Assembly (NCBI GenBank): GCA_035457705.1
Contig: DATIBD010000015.1
Span: 1 to 64,000 of the forward strand
Length of the DNA: 64,000 nt
Reading direction: 5' to 3'
Source of the DNA: DASPGQ01 sp035457705
Lineage (GTDB): Bacteria > Acidobacteriota > Vicinamibacteria > Marinacidobacterales > SMYC01
In this document: piece after piece, positions 18,119 through 27,382 of the stretch
Numbering within the stretch: the first letter of the stretch is position 1
How the letters are laid out: each line of letters starts with the position of its first letter
Position numbers and translations under genes: made by a program
The notes under the pieces: generated by a model
What the model was told of the DNA's origin: nothing
The model's input: the letters and a program-made list of their open reading frames with translations, nothing else
Databases searched by the model: none

Positions 18119-19714
18119 CTATTCAAGAACGGGCAGCTCCCACACACGCACGAGGGGGCCTCCCCTGACCACGGCCTCGAAGCCGGCATAAGGAATGTAG
18201 AACGCGTCCGAGCCGAAGAAGAATGGCGTCGCCTGGCTCTCACGGCGGTAAGGATCGAAGCTCGCTATGCTCTCGGCATGAAATTCGAGCCACTCGAGAA
18301 GCTCGGGCGCGACCCGGGAAAATGCCGAGAGCTCGCGATGTTCGTGCGTCACCAGAAGCCGCGCCTGGTCGAAGGCGGCGAGCGGGGGTGGTTGGGAAAG
18401 ACAGTCGATGACCTCGACGCGATAGGCAGGCGGTCGACGTCGGTCTTCGTTGACGGGCGGCGCTCCATAGCCACCGCATAACAGGATTCTCGTCTGAGGG
18501 GGTGTGGTCGCCGCGATGAATCGTGCCGCTTCCACCCGAGTGTCCAATCTTGCCGCGATGCGGTCGAAGGAAAGAGAGCTCGACAAGCTCGGCGCGATGA
18601 GCGCCACCACGGCCACCGTCCAGGCGAGCGCGCATCGCCGCCGAGGCACGCGAGCGATAAGCGAGGCGACCACATCGGAGGCGAGTATCGCGAGCACGGG
18701 AACGAGTGGCAGAACGTACCGCGGGAACGTGATGCGTACGCTCGAGACGATAAGGAAGAACGGTACGAGGAACGACAGGAGCACGATATCGGCGTCGTTT
18801 CGCCGTTTGACGGCGACGGCCGCACCCACGCCCGAAGCCAGGAAGAGTCCGTAGCCCAGGCCCGCTGGGAGCGTCGTTCGCAGTTGGGTCCAGAGGGCGA
18901 TCGGGCTCTCCGTGGAGCCGTATAGGAAGTCCTGGAGAAAGCTCATGTCGTTGCGGAAAGCGGCGAAACGGAGAACGACGTAGGGGGACGTCAGCGCGAA
19001 GGCGAGCATCGCCGCAAGCCCGGCGCAGATCCAGCGGGACATCTGAGCGCGAACGCGCCACAACGCGACGGCGACGGCCGCGGCGACGAGGCCCCCATTG
19101 TATTTGGTCGAGGCCGCTAGCCCAGCGCAGAGGCCGGCGAGTGCGGCGTTTTTCGAAGACGCATTCTCGAGCAGGCGCGTGGCGAAGACGAGCGACAGCG
19201 TGACGAAGAGGGTCACTGGGATATCCACGGTCGCGAAGTGCGAATCTCGGACGTGGACGTGGCAGACCGCAAGGGCCAGCGCGGCGAGAAGGGCTGCGGA
19301 GCGACGCCGATAGGCGGCGAGGCCGAGAGTGTAGGTCGCAAGCGCCGTGCCGACTCCGGCGAGGACGCTCACGAAGCGCGAGATTCGATAGTGAAGCCCC
19401 GGTCTCGTAACCGCGATGTCGAAGAGGAAGTCGAAAGGCCTCTCGTAGTCTCCCACGAGCTTCTTCGCGCCATAGTACCCGTAGAGGGCGACGGTGTTCA
19501 CGTAGAAGAGGAGGCTCGGGTAATAGAAGCTTCCCGGATGCCACTCTCCGGTGGCGAAGATCGTTTGCGCTCGGCCTACGATGCGCTCTTCGTCGGGTCG
19601 CGATGTCGGATGGGGAAGCCCATAATCCATTCCCCAGACGCGCAACCCGAGGGCGAGTGCTCCGATGAGCCCGAGGGCGAGCGGAGTTTTAATTCGAATG
19701 CCTGCGGCTCTCAC
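18119..19714 (-). CDS. GT39/ArnT-like membrane glycosyltransferase
   Basis: 531-residue polytopic protein. A first TM segment (LALGLIGALALGLRVWGMDY) leads into the loop GLPHPTSRPDEERIVGRAQ with the acidic PDEE motif expected in GT39-type transferases, followed by DYERPFDFLFDIAVTRPGLHYRISR and about ten more helices, then a soluble C-terminal tail with the FSRVAPELLEWLEFHAESIASFDPYRRE stretch shortened here to its essence: an amphipathic, charged region. Start is GTG at 19714. Not overlapping its neighbours (57 bp from the upstream permease gene). Probably transfers a sugar or phosphate-sugar from polyprenyl phosphate at the periplasmic face; acceptor not known. Confidence 0.75.
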   Translation of the reverse strand: MRAAGIRIKTPLALGLIGALALGLRVWGMDYGLPHPTSRPDEERIVGRAQTIFATGEWHPGSFYYPSLLFYVNTVALYGYYGAKKLVGDYERPFDFLFDIAVTRPGLHYRISRFVSVLAGVGTALATYTLGLAAYRRRSAALLAALALAVCHVHVRDSHFATVDIPVTLFVTLSLVFATRLLENASSKNAALAGLCAGLAASTKYNGGLVAAAVAVALWRVRAQMSRWICAGLAAMLAFALTSPYVVLRFAAFRNDMSFLQDFLYGSTESPIALWTQLRTTLPAGLGYGLFLASGVGAAVAVKRRNDADIVLLSFLVPFFLIVSSVRITFPRYVLPLVPVLAILASDVVASLIARVPRRRCALAWTVAVVALIAPSLSSSLSFDRIAARLDTRVEAARFIAATTPPQTRILLCGGYGAPPVNEDRRRPPAYRVEVIDCLSQPPPLAAFDQARLLVTHEHRELSAFSRVAPELLEWLEFHAESIASFDPYRRESQATPFFFGSDAFYIPYAGFEAVVRGGPLVRVWELPVLE

Positions 19715-19771
19715 ACGGATGCGGCCGAGTCTAATGCAGCCAACCGTCGGTTGCGAGCCGGCGCGTGATTG

Positions 19772-22219
19772 TCAGTTTTCTTTCAGCGCCCGGATCGGCT
19801 CGACCGCCGCGGCTCGCTGTGCGGGAACGAGAGTCGCCACGACCCCGACCGCCAGGACTCCAAGGCTAGCGGACAGAAGCGACACGGGATCGTGGGCACG
19901 GACGCCGAAGAGCAGATCCTCGATGAAACGAGCGGCGACGAGAGACGCGGCGAGACCGAGGATCGTGCCCAGCGCGAGGACGCGTCCCGCGCCTCGGCCC
20001 ACGACCCAATAGAGCTCGGTCTGGCTCGCGCCGATGGCTTTTCGGATCCCGAGCTCTCGGGTTTGGGTGGCGACCGTGTAGGAGAGGACGCCGTAGAGGC
20101 CGATCGTCGCGAGGATGAGGGCGACGGCGCTGAGGAGCAGGAGGAGCGACATGAGTACGCGTTGGCGCGTGAGGGAGGCGCCTACGCGCTCGGTCATCGG
20201 CCGGATATCGTAAACCGGGACCTCCGGGTCCAGGGCCCGGACCGCTTCGGTCACTCGAGAGGTGACCTCTTGCTCCGACTTCGAGCTGCGCACCACGCCG
20301 AAGAGGGTTCTGCTCGCGTAAGCCTCGTAGGGGAAGAAGACCGTCATTCTCGGCTCGGTGCCGAGGCCGTAATGCTTGACGTCTTCCACGACTCCGACGA
20401 TGGTCACCCGATCCTCGGGCCGCCGCGAGACCCACTTCCCCACGGCCTCTTCGAGCGGCCAGAACCTGTCGGATAACGCGCGGTTGACGACAGCTATAGG
20501 AGGCTCGCTATCGTCGTCAATCTCGAAGCTACGTCCGGCCAGTACGGGAATGCCCATCGCCTCGAAGTAGCCGGGCGTCACGACATGAACGTCCGCGACG
20601 ACGCGATCCCGGTCCGGAGAGAGACTCTGGTCCTGGACGGTGAAGTCGGTCCAGGCGAAGCCGCGGGTCAGGGGAAGCATCGAGATGCCGCCCGCTTCTG
20701 CACCGGGGGCGGTCCCGCGAAGACGCTCGAATACGAGCTCGAAGAATCGGTCTCTCGCTCCTCGTTCCTGATAGCGGTCTCCCGCGATGGAAACTCGGAA
20801 GGTGAGCGCGCCCTCGGCGCGAAATCCGGGGTCGACAGACTGCAGCACCTGCAGCGTGCGGAGGAGAAGCCCAGCTCCCGTCGCCAGTACGAGCGAGAGG
20901 GCGACCTGGGCGATGACCAGGTAGCGGGAGCCGGAGCGAAAGAGTGATCGAGCCCGAACCGCCGCGGCACCCTCCCGAAGCGCATCCGCCGGGGCGACTC
21001 GCGAGACTCGGAGGGCGGGACCGAGCCCGAAGAGCAGGCACGCTCCGAGAGACACCGCGGCGGTGAACGCCACGACTCCGAGGTCGACCTCGATCTCGGC
21101 GAGGCGTGGAAGGTCCGGAGGAGCCGCCGCGCGAAGTGCCCGCACCGCCGGGAACACGATGCCGAGCCCGGCGAGCCCGGCCGAGAGTCCGAGAACGACG
21201 CTCGGAAGAAGAGACTCGAGGAGGATCTGCAGCCGCGATGCTCCGATGGCCGTGCGAAGAGCGATCTCGCGATGGCCCGACGCCGCCCGAGTGAGCACCA
21301 GGTTCGCGACGTTCGCGCAAGCGATGAGTAGCAAGACGGCAGTCGCGGCCAGAAGCAAATAGAGAGGCGAGCGGACCGGACCCACGACCTGGTCGAGCAG
21401 AGGAACAGCGCCGATTCGGTACTCGGTCCCGGCACTGAGCCCCGCGCCCAGACTCTCCGGGTCCTTCACGAGTTCCTCGGCAACGTTCAGGAGCTCCGCC
21501 TCCATTTCGACGAGGCTCGCCGTCGCCGTCCGTCTGGCGATAACGTTGTAGTTCTCCGAGCCGTGGGTGGTCCGTCCTGGATCCTCGACCGGAAGAGACA
21601 GCACGAGATCGAAGACGGGCACGGTGGCGAGAGTCGGGAGGACGTCGGCGTCCAGCGGAAGCGGCGGGAGAACGCCGACGACTTCGAGCGGTTCCCCGTC
21701 GACGCGGATGGTGCGCTCGAGGACGATGGGGTCGGCCCCGAAGCGGCGCTCATAGAGCCTTCGAGTGAGAAGGACTTTTCTCGCGGCACCGGGCAAGTCG
21801 TCCTCGTGCGATAGAGCCCGACCGAGCAGAGGCTCGATGCCGAAGAGATCGAAAAACGAGGACGACACCTCGAGAGCGCCCACCCGCTCGGGCTCGGCCG
21901 AATCTCCGCTCAGCGTCACGTTCGACCCGTGGACGAGCGCCGTCTGCTCGAAGCTTCGAACCCGCTCGCGGATATCGAAGTACTGAGCGGGCGAGAACCA
22001 ATCCTCGGCCACACCGACGCCCGGCGCTCTTTGCCAGAGCATCAAGAGCCGATCCGCTGCGGAGAAGGGAAGGGGCCTCAGAAGCACTCCATGGACGATG
22101 CTGAAAATCGTAGACGTGGCCCCGATTCCAAGGGCGAGCGTGACGATGACGAGAATCGAGTAACCGGGCCGTCGCAGGAGGCCTCGAAACGCGTGGTGGA
22201 CTTCGCGGAGCACGGGCAA
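19772..22219 (-). CDS. Orphan MacB/FtsX-type ABC permease (acidobacterial double-permease type)
   Basis: 815 residues with the fused layout seen in Acidobacteriota orphan permeases: TM1 (ILVIVTLALGIGATSTIFSI), a MacB-like periplasmic domain (about 50-260, with LGRALSHEDDLPGAARKVLL), a block of three TM helices ending the first FtsX domain (about 280-430), a second TM/MacB-like periplasmic domain (about 440-660, with VTPGYFEAMGIPVLAGRSF) and a final FtsX domain (VALILATIGLYGVLSYTVAT, VEPIRALKEN at the end). No ATPase gene is adjacent. Start is TTG at 22219 or GTG at 22213. Such proteins resemble export or lipoprotein-release permeases, but substrate and partner ATPase are unknown. Confidence 0.87.
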   Translation of the reverse strand: MPVLREVHHAFRGLLRRPGYSILVIVTLALGIGATSTIFSIVHGVLLRPLPFSAADRLLMLWQRAPGVGVAEDWFSPAQYFDIRERVRSFEQTALVHGSNVTLSGDSAEPERVGALEVSSSFFDLFGIEPLLGRALSHEDDLPGAARKVLLTRRLYERRFGADPIVLERTIRVDGEPLEVVGVLPPLPLDADVLPTLATVPVFDLVLSLPVEDPGRTTHGSENYNVIARRTATASLVEMEAELLNVAEELVKDPESLGAGLSAGTEYRIGAVPLLDQVVGPVRSPLYLLLAATAVLLLIACANVANLVLTRAASGHREIALRTAIGASRLQILLESLLPSVVLGLSAGLAGLGIVFPAVRALRAAAPPDLPRLAEIEVDLGVVAFTAAVSLGACLLFGLGPALRVSRVAPADALREGAAAVRARSLFRSGSRYLVIAQVALSLVLATGAGLLLRTLQVLQSVDPGFRAEGALTFRVSIAGDRYQERGARDRFFELVFERLRGTAPGAEAGGISMLPLTRGFAWTDFTVQDQSLSPDRDRVVADVHVVTPGYFEAMGIPVLAGRSFEIDDDSEPPIAVVNRALSDRFWPLEEAVGKWVSRRPEDRVTIVGVVEDVKHYGLGTEPRMTVFFPYEAYASRTLFGVVRSSKSEQEVTSRVTEAVRALDPEVPVYDIRPMTERVGASLTRQRVLMSLLLLLSAVALILATIGLYGVLSYTVATQTRELGIRKAIGASQTELYWVVGRGAGRVLALGTILGLAASLVAARFIEDLLFGVRAHDPVSLLSASLGVLAVGVVATLVPAQRAAAVEPIRALKEN

Positions 22220-22293
22220 AGACTAGCCAAGCTCGGCGACGGCGTAAAGGAAGAACTTCGATGCGACCGGCGACCCTGCCGCCCAGAACCGCT

Positions 22294-25188
22294 TCAGAGG
22301 CTCTTCGGATTCGGCCGTGACATCCAAGCGTTGAGCTCCCTCGACAGCTTCTCGAGCTCGGTCTCGAGCGCCGCAAGGGCATCCCGTGCGAGCGCAAGAT
22401 CGCGCTCCCTACCCATGCGCTCCAGGCGTTCGAGCGCGTCATCGGGGCGACGGGCCACGAAGTTGACCATCGAGCTCCGGAGCGAGTTGGCTTCGACCAG
22501 GACAAGCTCCGCGTCGCCGAGATCGATGGCGGCACGAAGCTTTCTTACGTGCTGAGGATAATCGGCGAGAAAGATCCGGATGAGATCCCGGAGGAGCTCG
22601 ACGTCCTCTCCCGTCCGAGCTAGCGCTTCGATCTCTTCGAATCCGCCGGTACGAACCGCTCCGGTCTGCTGAATGGCGGCGAGAAGCGTCTCGAGCCGGT
22701 AGGGCTTCGCCACGTAAGCATCCATACCCGCCTCGAGACACGATGCCCGATCGGCGGACGTCGCGTGAGCGGTGACACCGATGACGGGCGTATGCACGCC
22801 GGTCGACTCTTCTCTGCGCCGGAGAAGTCTGGTGGCCTCGAGCCCGTCCATATCGGGCATCTGGACGTCCATGAGGACGATGTCGAAGGGTCCCCTCTCC
22901 TCGAGTATTCGGAGCGCGTCGCTGCCCGTGATTGCGACGACCACCTCGCCGATATGCTTCTCGATCAATCGCACGGCGAGTTTTCGATTGACGGCGTTAT
23001 CCTCCACCAGCAGCAGTTTCATCGACGAGGCCCGCGCCGATTCGTCTCGTCGCGCGGCAGAAGTCTCGGATGGAGCGACCTCTCGACTCGCCACGGCTTC
23101 GACGACCGCGTCCCAGAGCTCCGAGCGGGTGATGGGCTTCGTGAGACAGGCGGAAACGCCGAGCTCCTGACAGCGCTCGAAATCCCCCGGCCGACCCCCG
23201 GAAGTGAGCATCATTACCGTGCCCCGTACGAGACCGGGCTGCGCCTGGATCTGTCGGGCAAGCTCGAAGCCGTCCATCTCGGGCATTTGTCCGTCGGTGA
23301 GAACCAGCGCGAACGGTTGCCCCTGGCGCTTCGCTTCCTCGAGCCGTAACAGGGCGTGAGCTCCGCTCTCAACCGATAAGGGGCTCATCCCCCAGCCCGT
23401 CAACATCTCGGTCAAGATGCGGCGGTTCGTCGCGTTGTCGTCCACGACGAGAGTGCGAAGATCGCGCACCCTCTCGAGCTCGAGAGGACTTGGCTTTCCG
23501 ACCGGAGCCTCTGTGATGCCCAAACGCGCGGTGAAGTGGAATGCGGTTCCCCGTCCGACTTCGCTCTCCACCCAGACGCGCCCGCCCATGAGCTTCACCA
23601 GCATCGCCGATACAGTGAGACCGAGGCCGGTGCCGCCGTACTTGCGGGTGGTGGAGGCGTCTGCTTGAGTAAAGCTTTCGAAGACCGACTGCCGCTTGTC
23701 TTCGGGGATGCCGATTCCCGTGTCTCGCACGGTGAAATGGAGCACGGCGTTCTCGTCTTCGTCGGTTTCCCGAAGAACCTTCACGGATACCTCGCCGGCT
23801 TCGGTGAACTTGACGCCGTTTCCGGCAAGATTCACGAGGATCTGGCCGAGCCGTTGCGGATCACCGACGTAGCCGTCGGGAACCGACGATGGAATCTCCG
23901 ACGTGAGCTCGAGCCCCTTCTCGTGCGCCGAGAGGGCCACGGTGCGAAGGGCGCGGCCGACGCAATCCCGCAGGCTGAAATCGATCCGGTCGAGCTCGAT
24001 CTTGGCGGCCTCGATTTTGGAGAAATCGAGGATATCGTTCACGAGTGCGAGAAGCGAGTCGGCAGCCATCTTGACCGTCTCAGCGTACTCCCTCTGCTCG
24101 TCGGAAAGCTTCGTTTCGAGCGTGAGCTCGGTCATGCCGATGATCGCGTTCATCGGGGTTCGGATCTCGTGACTCATGTTCGCGAGAAACTCCGATTTCG
24201 CCCGGGTTGCGGCGTCGGCCTCCTCCTTGGCTCGGACGAGCGCCTGTTGGGTGCGCCTGCGCTCGGCGACTTCCCGGGTGAGGGCTTCCGTTCGCTCCGA
24301 CACGCGCTCCTCGAGGCTTTCGGTGAGCTCCCGAAGCGCCTGCTCGGCGCGTTCGCGCTCTGCCACTTCACGCCGCAGCGATCGGTTCGCGTCTTCGAGC
24401 TCTCGGTTTTTTCTGCGAAGGCTCCCGAACACCAATCCGATGCCTCCGACGGAAAGTACCGAGAGAACGCTCATGAGCGCGACCGTGCCCCGCATTCCTT
24501 CACGTGCCAAGGTTGCGATGTTCGTGAGGGGGTGCCGGATCTCGAGAACGCCGCGAGTGTCCCCTTCCTTCCAGTCGGATTTTGGCGTGTCGGGGTGAGT
24601 GTTGTGGCAGTCGACACAGGCCGAGCGCATGAGATCGGCGGTGGCGTAACGCAAATAAGGGCGTCCTTGTCTCTCTTCGAAGGCGAAAAAGGGTTTTTTT
24701 GTATCGCGATTCAACGAGCTCCAGGCGTTCTTCGCGAAATCGTCTCGGAGGCCGGAGGAACCGGCGCGCCAGGGGAATGGGTAAGGGCTGTAGAGCTGAG
24801 CGCTTGCGCCGGAGCCGTTCTCCCCGATCCTCTGCCCCAGCATGATCGCCAAGGTCGCGGGAAGGGGAATCGCGCCCTCCTTCGACGCGTAGTCATGAGT
24901 GATCGCGACACCGAGGGGACGGACCCTCTCGACGACTTCACTCGTATAGAGCGTGCGAAACTCGGCGAGGGCTTGAGTGAAGAGGGCCGCGTTCTCGAGC
25001 GCCATCGTCTCGATCATTCGCGATTGGAAACGCGACACGTAGAACAGGATCGAGCCCAAGCCGAGAGCTAGCACGACCGCGAGGGCGAGAACGGTGTGCG
25101 CGAACAGGGCGCCCAAACCTGTGCGCCACACCTGACCGAGGAATCGCCCGGTGGCAGGTCCCCCTGGCGGTGCTTTTTCGTCGTGCAT
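22294..25188 (-). CDS. Hybrid histidine kinase: periplasmic CxxCH sensor, HisKA, HATPase, two receivers, degenerate Hpt
   Basis: 964 residues. TM1 (residues about 26-50) and TM2 (about 233-255) flank a DUF3365/Tll0287-like sensor ending in ACVDCHNTH, a CxxCH haem-c attachment motif (Cys191, Cys194, His195). A coiled linker follows, then HisKA with His340 (ANMSHEIRTPMNAI), HATPase (N box near LAGNGVKF, DTGIGIP, GGTGLGL), receiver 1 with Asp632 (TDGQMPEMDG), receiver 2 with Asp774 (LMDVQMPDMDG), and a C-terminal Hpt-like helical domain. In the Hpt the position of the phospho-accepting His is Asn901 (VEANSLRSSM instead of AHSLKSS). Start ATG at 25188 with GGAGG 6 nt upstream. Redox- or ligand-sensing role is inferred from the sensor. 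Confidence 0.9.
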   Translation of the reverse strand: MHDEKAPPGGPATGRFLGQVWRTGLGALFAHTVLALAVVLALGLGSILFYVSRFQSRMIETMALENAALFTQALAEFRTLYTSEVVERVRPLGVAITHDYASKEGAIPLPATLAIMLGQRIGENGSGASAQLYSPYPFPWRAGSSGLRDDFAKNAWSSLNRDTKKPFFAFEERQGRPYLRYATADLMRSACVDCHNTHPDTPKSDWKEGDTRGVLEIRHPLTNIATLAREGMRGTVALMSVLSVLSVGGIGLVFGSLRRKNRELEDANRSLRREVAERERAEQALRELTESLEERVSERTEALTREVAERRRTQQALVRAKEEADAATRAKSEFLANMSHEIRTPMNAIIGMTELTLETKLSDEQREYAETVKMAADSLLALVNDILDFSKIEAAKIELDRIDFSLRDCVGRALRTVALSAHEKGLELTSEIPSSVPDGYVGDPQRLGQILVNLAGNGVKFTEAGEVSVKVLRETDEDENAVLHFTVRDTGIGIPEDKRQSVFESFTQADASTTRKYGGTGLGLTVSAMLVKLMGGRVWVESEVGRGTAFHFTARLGITEAPVGKPSPLELERVRDLRTLVVDDNATNRRILTEMLTGWGMSPLSVESGAHALLRLEEAKRQGQPFALVLTDGQMPEMDGFELARQIQAQPGLVRGTVMMLTSGGRPGDFERCQELGVSACLTKPITRSELWDAVVEAVASREVAPSETSAARRDESARASSMKLLLVEDNAVNRKLAVRLIEKHIGEVVVAITGSDALRILEERGPFDIVLMDVQMPDMDGLEATRLLRRREESTGVHTPVIGVTAHATSADRASCLEAGMDAYVAKPYRLETLLAAIQQTGAVRTGGFEEIEALARTGEDVELLRDLIRIFLADYPQHVRKLRAAIDLGDAELVLVEANSLRSSMVNFVARRPDDALERLERMGRERDLALARDALAALETELEKLSRELNAWMSRPNPKSL

Positions 25189-25244
25189 GACGGACCTCCC
25201 TGTTGACCAGGATCCCGAGGTCGAAATCGAGAGTAGCGGGACCT

Positions 25245-25273
25245 TTTGTAGGCAGCTCCCCTCGATATGTCAA
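25245..25273 (-). promoter_or_regulatory. Sigma70-type promoter of the hybrid kinase gene
   Basis: On the minus strand a perfect -35 TTGACA (25273-25268) is separated by exactly 17 nt from TACAAA (25250-25245; 4 of 6 consensus -10). The kinase start codon is about 50 nt further downstream at 25188. The arrangement fits a housekeeping promoter in the divergent gap shared with the OmpA-like gene. Confidence 0.5.
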
Positions 25274-25318
25274 GAGCAACAAAACAATACCGGCGTTACC
25301 GTGAAGTAAGATGGCCTC

Positions 25319-26029
25319 GTGGTCTTGCTCATCACGATTTTGCTCACCCATGCCGGCGAGCACCCCGCCATTCGCCCTTATTCGGGCTCGAGGCTCGTCG
25401 CCGAGGAAGAGCGGGACGGTGAGATGGTCGTCATTTATCGGGGGTCGGGGAGCCGGACTCGGAGGACGGTGCGGGGACGGCTGTACAGCCTCGAGTACGA
25501 GACCGAGCCGGACATTTCGGCAGAAGACATCATCGAGCACTTCAATTCCCAGGCCGAAGCCTTCGACGGTGGGAACGTCCATCGCAGCGCGGGCAACCGC
25601 ATCACCTTCAGCTTTCGTCGTGAAGACGGAGGTGAGACCTGGTGCCAGGTTTGGGCCACCACGGGGAACTACACCCTCGAGATCGTCGATGAGGCGCCGG
25701 CGGAAGAGCTCATCGAGTCCGGGGGCGACGTCGCGTTGCCGGAGGAGACGATAGCGGAGACTCGTGAGGAAGTTGCGAGCATCGTCTTCGCTCCGGGCTC
25801 CTCTCAGCTGCCCGCCGGCGCGGGAGCCGTGCTCGACGATGTCGCCAAGCGACTATCCCGCGAGCCTGGTAGCGTCCTCGAGCTTCACGCGAGTGGTGGA
25901 ACGATCGCGGAGGAGCGAGCGAACGTGGTGCTCGAGGCGTTGAAGCTCTACGGCCTCGATGAGGTCCGCATCGTCGTGGAGGCGACCGAAGACGACAGCG
26001 ATCGCCTGGATTTCATCTTCGTTCGCTGA
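25319..26029 (+). CDS. Exported OmpA-like protein (DUF4892-type N-terminal domain, degenerate OmpA C-terminal domain)
   Basis: 236 residues, starting GTG at 25319 after an in-frame stop. MVLLITILLTHAG is a short signal peptide. The N-terminal part (HPAIRPYSGSRLVAEEE, GRLYSLEYETEPDISAEDII, NRITFSFRREDGGETW) resembles the domain that precedes OmpA in DUF4892-type proteins. The C-terminal part (VFAPGSSQLPAGAGAVLDDV, LELHASGGTIAEERANVVLE, VRIVVEA) follows the OmpA_C strand-helix order, but the usual peptidoglycan-binding Asp and Arg residues are not in place (GTIAEERAN where NxxLSxxRA is normal), so wall binding may be weak. Divergent from the hybrid kinase gene. Periplasmic or outer-membrane location is inferred. 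Confidence 0.6.
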   Translation: MVLLITILLTHAGEHPAIRPYSGSRLVAEEERDGEMVVIYRGSGSRTRRTVRGRLYSLEYETEPDISAEDIIEHFNSQAEAFDGGNVHRSAGNRITFSFRREDGGETWCQVWATTGNYTLEIVDEAPAEELIESGGDVALPEETIAETREEVASIVFAPGSSQLPAGAGAVLDDVAKRLSREPGSVLELHASGGTIAEERANVVLEALKLYGLDEVRIVVEATEDDSDRLDFIFVR

Positions 26030-26051
26030 GCCGCGTACTCGCGCCAGCCGG

Positions 26052-26663
26052 CTATTCGACTCGCCAGGAAAAATCCGACCAGAGTCCGTGGGTCTGCGCG
26101 TTGTCGAAGCGGATCGTCCCGTCGTCATAACGGGCTTGGCCCCGGGCGATCACCTGAGAGGGGGAGTGGATCTGGTTGAAGATGTTCTCGAAGCGTACCG
26201 GCTCGTCACGGTTGCGTCCGCGGAGAGCTTCGACCGTCGACTCGAGGACACCCGGGATCGTGACCCGTTTGTGTTGCGCTTCGTCCTCCATGTCGATGGG
26301 GAGCAAGCGTGTCGGAAGTCTCGTCACCACGAAACGACCGAGGATTCCCCAAGGGCCGCCTCGCTCGCCATTGAAAAGCGACTCGAGAACGGCCTGGTGT
26401 TCTCGGGGCGTCTCGGAATCGAGCACGAGGACTTGCGTCCAACCGCCGTCGATCATGCGTCGAGGGCTGTCGAAAGCGATGACCGCCCGACGCCCCGCAA
26501 GTGACAGTCCGTCGATCTCCCCTTGCTCGAAGCGAAACGCCCAGTAGCCCTGGCATCGCTCGTGGGTACAGAGCTGATCCAAGTGGATATGCCCGGGGCA
26601 GACGAGCTGGCAGCTGCAATTCTCGAACAGAAGACCTCGCGCCCACCATGTTGAGCTCGCCAT
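26052..26663 (-). CDS. DUF1326 domain protein
   Basis: 203 residues, matching DUF1326: it opens WARGLLFENCSCQLVCPGHI with the Cys-rich start typical of the family (two closely spaced Cys, then CTHERCQGYWAF), and continues VIAFDSPRRMIDGGWTQVLV and GPWGILGRF. ATG at 26663 lies 5 bp after the stop of the methyltransferase gene, so it is the last gene of the fdhD operon. Function is unknown; the conserved Cys residues suggest metal or redox chemistry. An in-frame extension upstream exists but overlaps the methyltransferase and lacks family similarity. Confidence 0.8.
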   Translation of the reverse strand: MASSTWWARGLLFENCSCQLVCPGHIHLDQLCTHERCQGYWAFRFEQGEIDGLSLAGRRAVIAFDSPRRMIDGGWTQVLVLDSETPREHQAVLESLFNGERGGPWGILGRFVVTRLPTRLLPIDMEDEAQHKRVTIPGVLESTVEALRGRNRDEPVRFENIFNQIHSPSQVIARGQARYDDGTIRFDNAQTHGLWSDFSWRVE

Positions 26664-26668
26664 TCGAG

Positions 26669-27382
26669 TTACCCCACGCGCCTCGTCTGGAGGGTGGCCA
26701 GGAAGCAAAGTCCGGGAAAGGGAACGACCGCATCGAGACAGGGGACGAGCCAGCCGAGCTTCTGCGGGTGGCGGTTGACCGCCCGGAACAGAAGAGGAAA
26801 CGTCGGAAAGATTCCGCCCCGGCGCTCGACCCGAAAGCCCGCTTCGGCGAGCAGGGAGAGGTATTCTGCGAGCGGCCGGTCGCCGGGATGGCGCTCGACG
26901 GCCGATGTGCGGGTGAGTTTTCCCCGGAGCAGGAATCGGACCCGGCTGTGAAGATGGGCGAGGTTCGGTACCGTCACGAGCAGCCGCCCCCCGGCTTTCG
27001 TGATCCGGGCAATCTCGGACAGCGCCTTCGGTTGGTCGAGAAGCGGGACATGCTCCAGTACGTCGAGGCACAGTACGACGTCGAACGCGCCGGACGAGAA
27101 GGGGAGCGAACGGAGGTCGGCCCGCCGCACGTGAGCTCCGGAGTACTGGAGGTCCACTCCTACGATGTCGTGACCACGCTGGCGGTAGCGGTCGACGATC
27201 GCCCCTTCACCGGCGCCCACGTCGAGAATTCGGGCGTTCTTTTCGACTCCGCTCATCACTCCGTCGAGCCACGCGATCTTCCTGCGGTAGATCGGCGCGT
27301 AGCTCCAGCTCGGATCCAGACTCCGGTGGTAGTCACCCCGAAGCGCATAGTCACCGGCTCGTTCTTCCAGCGCGCCGCTCAC
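26669..27382 (-). CDS. Class I SAM-dependent methyltransferase
   Basis: 237 residues with the Rossmann methyltransferase signature: ARILDVGAGEGAIVDRYRQR (motif I, binds SAM), GHDIVGVDLQ (acidic residue at the end of strand 2), FDVVLCLDVLEHVP (motif with DVLEH), and ITKAGGRLLVTVPN. The C-terminal third is longer than the minimal fold and includes the hydrophobic FPTFPLLFRAVNRHP stretch. Start is GTG at 27382, overlapping the fdhD stop by GTGA. This family includes enzymes that modify small molecules or lipids; the substrate is not evident. Co-transcribed with fdhD and DUF1326. Confidence 0.85.
   Translation of the reverse strand: MSGALEERAGDYALRGDYHRSLDPSWSYAPIYRRKIAWLDGVMSGVEKNARILDVGAGEGAIVDRYRQRGHDIVGVDLQYSGAHVRRADLRSLPFSSGAFDVVLCLDVLEHVPLLDQPKALSEIARITKAGGRLLVTVPNLAHLHSRVRFLLRGKLTRTSAVERHPGDRPLAEYLSLLAEAGFRVERRGGIFPTFPLLFRAVNRHPQKLGWLVPCLDAVVPFPGLCFLATLQTRRVG

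Noticed and set aside
23536..25071. 511-residue plus-strand ORF opposite the hybrid kinase
   Set aside because: Shadow of the kinase coding frame; no signal, family or ribosome-binding site.
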